From positions 1-35,263 of the forward strand of contig JAFSRD010000007.1 of NCBI GenBank assembly GCA_017446265.1: DNA of 35,263 nucleotides, read 5' to 3'. The notes beneath the pieces were generated by a model. It ran no database searches, was not told the DNA's origin, and saw nothing but the letters and a program-made list of their open reading frames with translations. The number at the start of each line of letters is the position of its first letter. Position 1 is the stretch's first letter. Both the position numbers and the translations under genes were made by a program. The stretch comes from Treponema sp. GTDB taxonomy: Bacteria > Spirochaetota > Spirochaetia > Treponematales > Treponemataceae. This document shows, in pieces, positions 17,688 to 25,923 of the stretch.

Positions 17688-19133
17688 ATGACAATATTAA
17701 CATTTTTAAAAATCATCTCGATAATTATTGCGTTTGTCGGCGTATCATTTTTGTTTCCTATAGGAGTGGCTGCTGTACTTGGAGAGACAGCCGTGTTGCC
17801 GTCATTTATTATTCCAATGATTGCGAGTTGGATTGCGGCGACAGTTATTTTTATTGTGGGCAGAAAACATACAATACGCCTTTCAACGCGTGGCACATTT
17901 GTCATTGTTGCAGTTGCGTGGGTGAGCGTAAGTTTGTTCGGCGCAGTGCCGCTCTACTTTAGCGGCGCAATTCCGCATTTTACTGATGCAGTTTTTGAAA
18001 GCGTCAGCGGCATCTCCACGACGGGCGCAACAATTTTGGATGAAGTTGAATCACTTCCGAGAAGCATCAATTTGTGGCGATGTGAAACGCATTGGCTCGG
18101 CGGCATGGGAATCGTTGCGCTCACTGTTGCGCTTTTGCCGTTGCTTGGTGTAGGTGGTTTTCAGTTGATAAAGGCAGAGACAACTGGTCCTGAAAAAGGT
18201 AAAGTGACGCCAAAAATCACGACAACGGCAAAAATCTTGTGGATTACGTATGCGGCGCTTACTGTGTTGCAACTCGTTTTACTCATGGTTGCGGGCATGG
18301 ATTTTGTCGATGCGCTTTCGCATGCATTTGCCACGCTCGGTACTGGTGGATTTTCTACGCGCAATGCAAGCGTTGGCGCATACAATTCTGCTGCAATCGA
18401 TATAATCTGCACGGTGTTTATGGTTCTTGCAGGAATAAATTTCAGTTTGTATTATTATGCGGTCATCAGAAAATTTTCAGAGATTCGCGAGAACACAGAA
18501 CTCAAAGTATACGTTGGCATTTTTTTTGTCACCGCAATAGTTATGGCACTTTTAACAACGCAGCAGTATGGTACATTTTTTCACGCACTCAGATACAGTT
18601 CATTTCAAAGTGCCGCTATCTTAACGACAACAGGGTTTGCTACTGCGGATTTTACTACATGGGTGCCGACTGCACAATTAATCATTTTGCTTTTGTATTT
18701 TATCGGAGGGTGCGCAGGCTCTACTGGCGGCGGCATCAAGGTGATTCGCTGGGTTGTGCTCACAAAGCAAGTGCACAATGAAACAGAAAAGTTGCTTCAT
18801 CCGCACGGCATATTCAATATTCGTTTGAATGGAAAAGTTGCAAGCAATGGGCTTGTGTTAAACATAGCGGCATTCATTTCGCTCTATTTTCTGCTCGTGA
18901 TGATTACAGCTGCGATCGGCTGTCTTTTTAATTTGGATGTGTTCAGTTCGCTCACAGGTGCGCTTTCTATGGTCGGCAACGTTGGGCCTGCATTTAATAA
19001 ACTTGGTCCATCGTGCAACTACGGCTTTTTGCCCAACGCAGTAAAGTGGTGGTACAGTTTTGCAATGCTTGCAGGCCGCCTTGAATTATACACGATGATT
19101 ATTTACTTTTTGCCTGCCTACTGGAAAAAATGA
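17688..19133 (+). CDS. trkH: Trk potassium uptake channel protein TrkH
   Basis: This 481-residue membrane protein moves potassium into the cell. The four pore-loop repeats of the SKT superfamily are visible: SGISTTGATIL, FATLGTGGFSTR, ILTTTGFATADF and LSMVGNVGPAF, each with the selectivity-filter glycine. HWLGGMGIVAL and GCAGSTGGGIKVIR also match TrkH/TrkG. Length is normal. An AAGGAT ribosome-binding site precedes the ATG. The gene follows trkA directly, which gives a complete Trk system. Confidence 0.96.
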   Translation: MTILTFLKIISIIIAFVGVSFLFPIGVAAVLGETAVLPSFIIPMIASWIAATVIFIVGRKHTIRLSTRGTFVIVAVAWVSVSLFGAVPLYFSGAIPHFTDAVFESVSGISTTGATILDEVESLPRSINLWRCETHWLGGMGIVALTVALLPLLGVGGFQLIKAETTGPEKGKVTPKITTTAKILWITYAALTVLQLVLLMVAGMDFVDALSHAFATLGTGGFSTRNASVGAYNSAAIDIICTVFMVLAGINFSLYYYAVIRKFSEIRENTELKVYVGIFFVTAIVMALLTTQQYGTFFHALRYSSFQSAAILTTTGFATADFTTWVPTAQLIILLLYFIGGCAGSTGGGIKVIRWVVLTKQVHNETEKLLHPHGIFNIRLNGKVASNGLVLNIAAFISLYFLLVMITAAIGCLFNLDVFSSLTGALSMVGNVGPAFNKLGPSCNYGFLPNAVKWWYSFAMLAGRLELYTMIIYFLPAYWKK

Positions 19134-19206
19134 GCGTGCATAATAATGAGCAAATTAGAGAAGTACTGTGTGACAGTGCCTCATTTGGAAACACGTGACG
19201 GCACGC

Positions 19207-19470
19207 TTAACCGAAATGCTGCATGGTTTGGCTTGGCTCAATTGTAATGTACTGGCGGCGGATATAGCCTAACTCTTGTAACGAGTTTACCATTCTGTAC
19301 ACTGTTGCCCGTCCAATTGAACTGTCTGCTTTATGCGCGCTATAAAACAGTTCTTTTGGTGACATGCCTGGTGATTTCAATATGAGCGCAAGCAAGCGTT
19401 TGCGTTGAACTGTTATGCGCATTCCGTTTTTTTTGAAAGAAGCGAGTATTTCTTTAAATGTTTGGTCCAT
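19207..19470 (-). CDS. Fur-like winged-helix protein without metal-sensing domain
   Basis: This 87-residue protein matches only the N-terminal DNA-binding domain of the Fur family: FKKNGMRITVQRKRLLALIL (12-31), MSPKELFYSAHKADSSIG (36-53), the recognition helix RATVYRMVNSLQELGYIRR (54-72) and a wing. It then ends IEPSQTMQHFG. The HHHxxC region and the dimerisation/metal domain, another 50-60 residues in normal Fur/PerR/Zur, are absent, and no continuation is visible beyond the stop. The ATG at 19470 is chosen because GAGGA lies 8 bases upstream; earlier in-frame codons reach 19503. It diverges from the ABC operon. It may be a reduced regulator or a decayed gene. Confidence 0.75.
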   Translation of the reverse strand: MDQTFKEILASFKKNGMRITVQRKRLLALILKSPGMSPKELFYSAHKADSSIGRATVYRMVNSLQELGYIRRQYITIEPSQTMQHFG

Positions 19471-19873
19471 AAATAAAATCCTCGTAAAATATTTCATTAG
19501 CAAGAAGAGCGGGAGTGTCCAAGAAGTCGCCGTAAAAACATGAATTATCGTAACAGAATGATGGTTTGTGTTTTTACACTTTTCTTTTTAGACAACCCGT
19601 CACAAAAGTATTCGCGGGAAAATATGATATTCCCGAGTTCTGCAAAAATGCGTACATTTTACATAAAATTAGCATATGCTAATTTTATGTAAAGGTCAAG
19701 CCTACTATTTTGCTAGATAATGGTATTAGCATTTTTAGCGCACCTTTTGAAAAAAAATCTCAATAACGAGCGATGCCACGCAATAGTTTTTTGTCTTTTT
19801 TTATGTTAGCATAGGCAAATGATTGTGCACATCGCTAAGCGTGTGCGACACTTCTACTCTCAAAGGATTTTTT
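19471..19873. other. 403-bp divergent regulatory region, no gene seen
   Basis: The region separates the Fur-like gene (minus) from the ABC operon (plus). It holds a CGGGAA/TTCCCG inverted repeat (19615-19635), a 36-bp perfect palindrome (19658-19693), several TTAGC half-sites (19726-19730, 19735-19739, 19805-19809) and AT-rich -10-like strings such as TAGATAAT (19714-19721). No clear consensus promoter can be fixed. The open frame from a TTG at 19823 into the ABC gene is not used: AAGGA (19863-19867) points to the ATG at 19874. Confidence 0.7.
19658..19693. promoter_or_regulatory. 36-bp perfect palindrome, likely operator of the metal island
   Basis: The left half is TTTACATAAAATTAGCAT and the right half is its exact reverse complement. 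The core is TTAGCATATGCTAA (19669-19682), which fits TTAG-N6-CTAA. The same form occurs before the TonB-dependent receptor (25877-25890) and over the promoter of the DtxR-type gene (33605-33618). It is 180 bases from the ABC start and 187 from the Fur-like start, so it could serve both directions. Confidence 0.7.
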
Positions 19874-21643
19874 ATGATGATTGACAGGCGGCTGGTAAAC
19901 GCTGTGCCGCAGGTAAAAAAATATGTTTTTGCAACAGTGCTTGTACGCACGCTTGCGCTATTCGCAAATACGGTGTTGGTTTTTGCTGTGGCGCATGTGT
20001 TGCGCACGCGCGGAGAGCGCTTTCAAATTCCTGTGCTCGTGATTGCGCTGTCGCTTGCTGTGCGCATTTTGTGCAACATTGCCGCATCCAACGCAAGCTA
20101 CCATGCTTCAAGCGGTGTAAAGCGCATATTGCGTTGCCGTATTTATCAAAAGTTGCTGCGTCTTGGCGCCGACTATCAAGAGCAAACGACTACGGCAAAA
20201 CTAGTGCAGCTTGCAGTAGAAGGCGTGGAACAGCTTGAAACATGGTTCAGTTCTTTTTTGCCGCAGTTTTACTACAGTGTGATTGCCGCAGTTGCAACGT
20301 TTGCCGTGCTTGCGTTTTTGAACATGCGTATGGCGCTCATTTTGCTCGTATGTGTGCCGCTCATTCCCATTTCAATGATGATTGTGCAAAACATTGCAAA
20401 GCGTTTGCTTGGCACGTATTGGGCGCAGTACGCTTCTCTTGCAGATAATTTTTTGGAAAATTTGCAAGGATTGACGACACTGCACATATACAAGGCTGAC
20501 GAATACAAAGCGCGCGAGATGGCGCAAGAAGCGGAGCATTTTCGCACTGTAACGATGAAAGTGCTCTCTATGCAACTCAATTCAATCATCGTTATGGATG
20601 TTGTTGCGTTTGGTGGTGCGGGGCTTGGCATTGCGGCAGCGCTTGCATCGTTTTATGCAGGCACGCTCTCGCTTGACCATGCATTTATTTGCATTTTGCT
20701 TTCTGCGGATTTTTTTATTCCGCTACGTACGCTCGGCAGCGCATTCCACACAGCGATGAACGGTGTCACTGCAAGCAAAAATATTTTTGCGTTGCTCGAC
20801 ACAAAAGAACGTGAATGCGGAACTCGCGCTGTTCCCGCTTTACAGAACGGCATGGCGATTTACAAAACGCGCAATCTCGGCTACCAATTTGACCGCGTTG
20901 TGTTGCACGATTGCGCCATCGAGATTGCAGAAGGAAGCTATGTTGCATTCGTTGGAAAAAGCGGTTCAGGCAAAAGCACTGCGGCAAAAGTGCTCGCGGG
21001 AATATATGCGTCGTACAGCGGTTCAGTGTGCGTGAATGGCGCAGAGCTTGCAGACATTGCACCGCCATCGCTGTATGAATACACTACGTATATTAGCCAC
21101 CGTGACTGGATTTTTGCGGGTACCGTGCGCGACTGCTTGTGCGAAGGAAATGCCAATGCACGAGACGATGTGTTGTGGCGCGCGCTGGAATCTGTGAAGC
21201 TAGCATCGTTTTTGCGCGAGCGCGACGGACTTGACACACGCATTCAAGAGGGCGGCGCAAATTTTTCTGGCGGCCAAAAACAGCGGCTTTCAATTGCGCG
21301 CGCACTGCTCCGAAACAGCAGCGTGTATATTTTTGATGAAGCGACGAGCAACATAGATGTCGAAAGCGAGCAGGCGATTTTAGCATTGCTGCACGAGCTT
21401 AAAGGCAAAAAAACAATCATTATGATAAGTCACCGCGCAGAAAATTGCAAAGGTGCAGATGTTGTCTACCGTTTTGAAAATGGAACAGTGCGCAGCGAAG
21501 TTGCTGAAACTGTTCGTAGTGTTGAAAGCGAGCGTGACAGTAGAGACGCGGGCATCGCGTCTTTTGAAAGCGGCACTGGCGGCGAGGAAACTCATAATGC
21601 GGCTGTTGTCCGCACTATGCACTATACGGAGGCGGCACAATGA
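19874..21643 (+). CDS. ABC half-transporter 1, exporter fold with fused ATPase
   Basis: This 589-residue protein has an N-terminal six-helix exporter-type domain (about 1-310) and a C-terminal ATPase with Walker A GKSGSGKST (361-369), signature SGGQKQR (465-471), Walker B VYIFDEATSNID and the switch-histidine stretch MISHRAEN. The layout is that of CydD-like and related heteromeric half-transporters. It overlaps the next gene by 4 bases (ATGA), so the two probably form one heterodimer. Some exporter-fold pairs import siderophores (IrtAB), and CydDC is linked to haem and thiols. The setting with ExbBD-TonB suggests handling of an iron or haem ligand, which is inference. The start is set by AAGGA 6 bases upstream. 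Confidence 0.9.
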   Translation: MMIDRRLVNAVPQVKKYVFATVLVRTLALFANTVLVFAVAHVLRTRGERFQIPVLVIALSLAVRILCNIAASNASYHASSGVKRILRCRIYQKLLRLGADYQEQTTTAKLVQLAVEGVEQLETWFSSFLPQFYYSVIAAVATFAVLAFLNMRMALILLVCVPLIPISMMIVQNIAKRLLGTYWAQYASLADNFLENLQGLTTLHIYKADEYKAREMAQEAEHFRTVTMKVLSMQLNSIIVMDVVAFGGAGLGIAAALASFYAGTLSLDHAFICILLSADFFIPLRTLGSAFHTAMNGVTASKNIFALLDTKERECGTRAVPALQNGMAIYKTRNLGYQFDRVVLHDCAIEIAEGSYVAFVGKSGSGKSTAAKVLAGIYASYSGSVCVNGAELADIAPPSLYEYTTYISHRDWIFAGTVRDCLCEGNANARDDVLWRALESVKLASFLRERDGLDTRIQEGGANFSGGQKQRLSIARALLRNSSVYIFDEATSNIDVESEQAILALLHELKGKKTIIMISHRAENCKGADVVYRFENGTVRSEVAETVRSVESERDSRDAGIASFESGTGGEETHNAAVVRTMHYTEAAQ

Positions 21644-23274
21644 AAATATTGCTGCGACTGTCAAAACTGATTGCGCCTCTTTTTCCTATAATGGCGCTTG
21701 CTGTCACATTCGGCACGCTCGGATTTTTTTGCGCCATCGGCATTCCGTTGCTCGGTGCATTTGCGCTTACACGGCGCGTGCCGCTTGCGCCGCTTGTGCT
21801 TGCAGGTGTTTTGCGCGGCGTGTTGCATTATGCCGAGCAGTATTGCAATCACTTTATTGCGTTTACGCTGCTTGCGCGGATTCGCAACATTGTATTCGCA
21901 AAACTGCGTGTGCTTGGTCCTGCGAAACTTGAGGGCAGGCAAAAAGGCAATCTCATTTCGCTCATCACATCTGACATTGAGCTGCTGGAGTTGTTTTACG
22001 CACACACTGTTTCGCCCGTGTGCATTGCCTTTCTTGCAAGCGCAGCGATGACCACACTTCTTTGGATGCAGCACAGTGCGCTTGGAATTGCCTCGCTCGT
22101 GTTTTATACAGCGGTGGGTGCATTTATTCCGCTTGTCGTGCAAAAGCGCGCGCTCAAATTGGGGGCTGCATACCGTACGCAGTTTGCCGCGATGAATGCA
22201 TTTTTACTCGACATGTTGCGCGGTTTGCAGCAGAGCACTTTGTACAAGACTGGCGAAAAAAAATTGCACGCGCTTGAAGAAAAAAGTGACGCGCTTTCTG
22301 CAAACAAAAAATCGCTTGCAATGCACGAGGGTTGTACGGCAGCGCTCATCGACTGCTGCGTGATTTTTGCGTCTGTCGTTATGCTTGCGCTTTCGCTTAT
22401 TTTATATCGTAATGGCGCGATTGATTTTGGAACAGTCATTTTTTCAGTGACTGCGATGTTCAGTTCATTTGGACCGGTGATTGCTGTGGCGCGGCTTGGA
22501 AGCAGCCTTTCGCAAACAGTTGCAGCAGGCGCGCGCGTGCTTGCGTTGCTTGACGAATCGCCTGTTGTTGCAGAAGTGACAGATGGCATCACCGTAGATA
22601 GAGCGCATTTTGGCGGTGCAAGCATGCAGTCTGTGACGTTTGCATATGAGCATGGCGCTCAACAATCTGAAAACGTTGTGCACAACATCTCTCTTGATTT
22701 TCCTGCCAATAAAATTACAGGCATTCAGGGAAAGAGTGGCAGCGGCAAATCAACATTGTTAAAACTGCTTATGTACTTTTGGCGCGTAGACAGCGGCACT
22801 GTGCGTGTGAGCGGCAGTGAAATCAGCACGATAAATACATCGTCGTTACGCGAAGTGGAAAGTTACGTAACGCAGGAGACAGCGCTCTTTCATGACACAA
22901 TCGAAAACAACATACGCATTGCAAAGCTTGATGCAACAGACGATGAAATTGTCGAAGCGTGCAAAAAGGCGAGCATTCACGAATTTATTATGTCGCTGCC
23001 ACAAGGGTATCAAACACATGTTGCAGAACTCGGCGACAATTTTTCAGGCGGCGAGCGTCAGCGGCTTGGACTTGCGCGCGCGTTTTTGCATGACGGCAAT
23101 CTGCTGCTGCTTGACGAACCGACGAGCAATCTCGACTTGTACAATGAGCGCATCATTCTTGATTCAGTGCGTACTACAGCGCGGCAGAAAGCAGTTGTGC
23201 TCGTGTCGCATCGTGAGTCAACGCTTTCGATTGCACATTCTGTGCACAAACTTGAAATAGCGAGGCAATCATGA
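21640..23274 (+). CDS. ABC half-transporter 2, exporter fold with fused ATPase
   Basis: This 544-residue partner of the preceding gene has the same layout: membrane domain to about residue 300, Walker A GKSGSGKST (364-372), signature SGGERQR, Walker B LLLLDEPTSNLD and VLVSHRES. DEPTSNLD here against DEATSNID in the partner suggests the two ATPase sites differ, as in heterodimers. Its start overlaps the upstream stop and its stop overlaps the DUF454 start (both ATGA). The substrate is not readable; the context is metal or haem acquisition. Confidence 0.9.
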   Translation: MKILLRLSKLIAPLFPIMALAVTFGTLGFFCAIGIPLLGAFALTRRVPLAPLVLAGVLRGVLHYAEQYCNHFIAFTLLARIRNIVFAKLRVLGPAKLEGRQKGNLISLITSDIELLELFYAHTVSPVCIAFLASAAMTTLLWMQHSALGIASLVFYTAVGAFIPLVVQKRALKLGAAYRTQFAAMNAFLLDMLRGLQQSTLYKTGEKKLHALEEKSDALSANKKSLAMHEGCTAALIDCCVIFASVVMLALSLILYRNGAIDFGTVIFSVTAMFSSFGPVIAVARLGSSLSQTVAAGARVLALLDESPVVAEVTDGITVDRAHFGGASMQSVTFAYEHGAQQSENVVHNISLDFPANKITGIQGKSGSGKSTLLKLLMYFWRVDSGTVRVSGSEISTINTSSLREVESYVTQETALFHDTIENNIRIAKLDATDDEIVEACKKASIHEFIMSLPQGYQTHVAELGDNFSGGERQRLGLARAFLHDGNLLLLDEPTSNLDLYNERIILDSVRTTARQKAVVLVSHRESTLSIAHSVHKLEIARQS

Positions 23275-23783
23275 AAATCACTAAACCGCTGTGGATTGGA
23301 ATAGCTTTTATTGCGATGGGGTTTGGTGCGCTCGGCGTGCCGCTTCCCATTTTGCCAACGACTCCGTTTTTGTTGCTTGCTGCATTTTGTTTTGCAAAAG
23401 GTTCTGACCGTCTTAATAATTGGTTTCGTGCGACGAAATTGTATAAACGCCATTTGGAAAGCTTTGTGCAAAACCGTGCGATGACGCTCAAAACAAAACT
23501 GTGCATATTGATTCCTGCATCAATTATGCTTGTGTTTGCATTTATCGGAATGAGCCGCAAAGATACAGTCGGTACGCGAATAGGCAGAACTGTCATCCTC
23601 ATTTTGATTGCAGTCAAATATATTTACTTTTTTACTAAAATCAAGAACCTTGATGCCAAGCGTTGGGATGCTAAACCTTCCGCACGAATAAAAACAGTTC
23701 GACAAAATGAAATAAAAGTCGTTTCGCAAAATACTGTGCCCAATGAACAAGTAAAAGACGCATACGGGGAAACTCGTGCGTAG
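23271..23783 (+). CDS. DUF454 (YbaN-like) inner-membrane protein
   Basis: This 170-residue protein opens LWIGIAFIAMGFGALGVPLPILPTTPFLLLAAFCFAKGSDR, the signature of DUF454/YbaN. It has two further membrane segments (about 80-97 and 104-122) and an unusual hydrophilic tail of about 45 residues. The function is unknown. It overlaps its neighbours on both sides (4 bases upstream, 8 downstream), so it belongs to the operon. It may assist the ABC pair or haem handling, but that is only context. Confidence 0.85.
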   Translation: MKITKPLWIGIAFIAMGFGALGVPLPILPTTPFLLLAAFCFAKGSDRLNNWFRATKLYKRHLESFVQNRAMTLKTKLCILIPASIMLVFAFIGMSRKDTVGTRIGRTVILILIAVKYIYFFTKIKNLDAKRWDAKPSARIKTVRQNEIKVVSQNTVPNEQVKDAYGETRA

Positions 23784-24162
23784 CAAATCTGTTGAAGAAA
23801 AGCGCACGCAGGAATACCACACGGTGCTTTTGATGATACAGCTCTATTGCAAAGGCAAGCACGGCAGAAAAAAAGCGTTGCGTTCTGTCAAAGAATTGTG
23901 CAGCGTGTGCAGTGCGCTTGCAGCGTATGTGCGCGAAAGAGAAGCGAATTGCCCGTTCATGGAAACAAAGACTTTTTGCAGTTTGTGCAAAGTGCACTGC
24001 TATAAAAGCGACATGCGCGAGCAGATAAAAACTGTTATGCGCTATTCTGGACCGCGCATGATGCTCTATCATCCGATAACTGCAATTTGTCATCTTGTTC
24101 TGACGACAAAAGCAAAACAAAACGTGCAGGCACAATTAGTCGGGCAAGGAGGCAAGAAATGA
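23776..24162 (+). CDS. YgbA-like (nitrous-oxide-stimulated promoter family) protein
   Basis: This 128-residue cytoplasmic protein is rich in cysteine and has the family motif CSLCKVHCYKSDMREQIK (about 76-93) followed by VMRYSGPRMMLYHPITAICH. An upstream CSVC pair (about 43-46) brings the total to possible metal-binding clusters. The family is annotated from nitrogen-oxide-responsive genes, and its biochemical role is not established. The start is GTG, 5 bases after GGGGA (23766-23770), overlapping the DUF454 stop. The stop overlaps exbB as ATGA. Its cysteines may bind iron or a cluster, which is inference. Confidence 0.8.
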   Translation: MRSKSVEEKRTQEYHTVLLMIQLYCKGKHGRKKALRSVKELCSVCSALAAYVREREANCPFMETKTFCSLCKVHCYKSDMREQIKTVMRYSGPRMMLYHPITAICHLVLTTKAKQNVQAQLVGQGGKK

Positions 24163-24707
24163 AACTGATTGAATTTATTAATTTAGGCGGACCGCTTAAT
24201 TGGTTGCTTTCTGCAATACTGTGCTTTTGTTTTTGCCAATGTCTTGAACGGGGCATCTATTTCTTTCAAACACGCAAAGGTTCAAAAGGAGATGTGCTCA
24301 AACGATTGCAAACAAAAGCGCTTGAGCTTGCAACCTTTCCAGAGGTACAGCAGCGCAAAGAAATGGAAAAAGAAACTGCACTCGTATACTACGAGATGAA
24401 CCGCGGATTGTGGCTGCTCAATTTTATTAGCGCGGTGTCGCCATCGATAGGGCTGCTCGGCACCGTTACGGGTCTTATTGGCTCGTTTTCAAAAATGGCA
24501 GAGGTAGGCGCGGCGGTAAACATTCAAGATTTGTCAGGCGGCATTTGGGAAGCCATGCTCACTACCGCATTTGGGCTGATAATATCAATTCCCGCACTAT
24601 TATGCTACCGCACATTTAGACGGATAATCGAAAAGCGAATGATGACGATAAGCTTGTATGGCGAGGAGTGCCAAAACGTTTCGCCGCGTCAGCGGGGAGT
24701 ATCGTAA
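24159..24707 (+). CDS. exbB: ExbB/TolQ/MotA-family proton channel subunit
   Basis: This 182-residue inner-membrane protein has a first membrane segment near residues 13-28, a cytoplasmic loop (about 35-85), then two segments with the family block SPSIGLLGTVTGLIGSF and AMLTTAFGLIISIPALLCY. With ExbD it converts proton flow into energy for TonB. It is shorter than E. coli ExbB but normal for minimal ExbB forms. The ATG at 24159 is chosen because AAGGAGG precedes it; an in-frame start at 24087 would lie inside the upstream gene. The stop shares one base with the exbD start (TAATG). Confidence 0.92.
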   Translation: MKLIEFINLGGPLNWLLSAILCFCFCQCLERGIYFFQTRKGSKGDVLKRLQTKALELATFPEVQQRKEMEKETALVYYEMNRGLWLLNFISAVSPSIGLLGTVTGLIGSFSKMAEVGAAVNIQDLSGGIWEAMLTTAFGLIISIPALLCYRTFRRIIEKRMMTISLYGEECQNVSPRQRGVS

Positions 24708-25111
24708 TGTACTGTTCCGATTTTTTGCACCGCCATGAAGAAGAACTTATTGTAAACATTACATCGCTCATTGATGTCATTTTTATTTTGCTCATTTTTT
24801 TTATGGTGTCAACGCAGTTCAAACGAAGTTCACTGCCGCTCAATTTGCCACAAAGCGAAAACACGACGCAGGAGCAGAATGTAACAAAAGTACTCGCCGT
24901 TACTGCCGATGCAATAGAATTAGATGGAGCTGTTATTGCGCTCGGCTCGTTGCAGGACGCGCTTGCTGTGCTATATGCACAAGAGCCAGAGCTTGCGCTT
25001 TCACTTGAATGCGAACGGACTGTTGCATTTGAACATATTGTGCAGATATTGACAAAAATCCAGGCGGCAGGAATCAGCCGCATAGGAATTGTGCATGAAC
25101 CACTGGAATGA
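24707..25111 (+). CDS. exbD: ExbD/TolR-family biopolymer transport protein
   Basis: This 134-residue protein has one membrane segment, ITSLIDVIFILLIFFMV (18-34), with the essential membrane Asp (D23), followed by a periplasmic domain. It works with ExbB to energise TonB. The start shares a base with the exbB stop, and GGGGAG precedes it; the in-frame ATG at 24668 would lie deep in exbB. The C-terminus (ILTKIQAAGISRIGIVHEP) matches the usual ExbD end. Its last 17 bases overlap tonB. Confidence 0.92.
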   Translation: MYCSDFLHRHEEELIVNITSLIDVIFILLIFFMVSTQFKRSSLPLNLPQSENTTQEQNVTKVLAVTADAIELDGAVIALGSLQDALAVLYAQEPELALSLECERTVAFEHIVQILTKIQAAGISRIGIVHEPLE

Positions 25112-25748
25112 TTTGCGTGCGCGTTGGATGCTGTCTGCGCTCGGCACAGTGGTGCTTATTGCGCTGCTGTTTTGTTTGCCCGTGTGGAACGTGAGAAGCA
25201 TATCTTCAACAGTTGCGTCACTTGCACCAGACGCACCAATATCTACAGTTACCGTGATACAGCGCACGCAACCGCTGCCAGTTGTAAAAAATCAAATTGT
25301 TCCTGTGCCGCCATTGCAGCAGCACGCAGAAGCGATTCCGTCTCCACGTGAAGAAGTCGTTGCGTACACAGACGAGCTGCCCGTCGATGCTGTCAATGAC
25401 GAAGCCGCAGCAGCAAATGATGCTGGCACTACAAACGACGTGCCTTCTTCTGCAAGCGATGCAAAGGCGGACGCGTCATATAAATCGTATGTGCTCGGCC
25501 GCATCGCTTCAAAAAAAACATATCCGTATGCGGCGCGCTCAAAAGGGCTTGAAGGCAAAGTGCGTGTGCGTCTCGTCATCAATCCTGACGGAACAGTCGC
25601 TCATGCAGATGTGATTGAATCGTCGGAATATGCACTGCTCAACGAGGCATGTCTTGCCGCAATTCAAAAAGCAGCGCCGTTTAAAAAAATGACGAGCGGC
25701 ATGAGCGCAATGACTATTTCGTTTGTTATGGATTTTTCGCTGCGGTAA
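25095..25748 (+). CDS. tonB: Energy transducer TonB
   Basis: This 217-residue protein has one N-terminal membrane segment (about 11-31, LSALGTVVLIALLFCLPVW), a periplasmic linker and a C-terminal TonB domain (YPYAARSKGLEGKVRVRLVI, NPDGTVAHADV, the ending AIQKAAPF and strand). It carries energy from ExbBD to outer-membrane receptors. The linker is only modestly proline-rich and instead runs into an Ala/Asp/Asn-rich stretch, and the usual membrane histidine is absent. The ATG at 25095 (AGGA 7 bases upstream) is preferred to a TTG at 25089. It ends the ABC-to-TonB operon; 175 bases separate it from the receptor gene. Confidence 0.9.
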   Translation: MNHWNDLRARWMLSALGTVVLIALLFCLPVWNVRSISSTVASLAPDAPISTVTVIQRTQPLPVVKNQIVPVPPLQQHAEAIPSPREEVVAYTDELPVDAVNDEAAAANDAGTTNDVPSSASDAKADASYKSYVLGRIASKKTYPYAARSKGLEGKVRVRLVINPDGTVAHADVIESSEYALLNEACLAAIQKAAPFKKMTSGMSAMTISFVMDFSLR

Positions 25749-25842
25749 TGTGCAGGGCAACGCCACATCACACTACATAGAATTTTAGGTACATCTTTCT
25801 CTTATCGTGATTTTTTCTCAATAAAAGCGTGTTTTGTTGCAA

Positions 25843-25870
25843 TTGTTATAAAAATTTAATAATTTATACG
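25843..25870 (+). promoter_or_regulatory. Likely promoter of the receptor unit
   Basis: TTGTTA (25843-25848), a 16-bp spacer and TATACG (25865-25870). Transcription would begin around 25877, where the palindromic operator starts. The rest of the gap after tonB (25749-25842) shows no gene and no convincing terminator. Confidence 0.45.
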
Positions 25871-25876
25871 CTGTAG

Positions 25877-25890
25877 TTAGCCAAAGCTAA
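25877..25890. promoter_or_regulatory. TTAG-N6-CTAA operator before the TonB-dependent receptor
   Basis: TTAGCCAAAGCTAA is an inverted repeat with the same half-sites (TTAGC/GCTAA), spacing and downstream T-run as the core of the palindrome at 19658-19693. It sits where the transcript should start and 33 bases before the receptor ATG, which suits a repressor. Confidence 0.6.
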
Positions 25891-25923
25891 TTTATTAAAA
25901 TTGATTGCCAATTTTCCAAAAGC

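Noticed and set aside
19669..19682. Classical Fur box (7-1-7)
   Set aside because: The palindrome has an even centre and TTAGC/GCTAA arms, unlike the TGATAAT-N-ATTATCA type; it fits DtxR-like spacing better.
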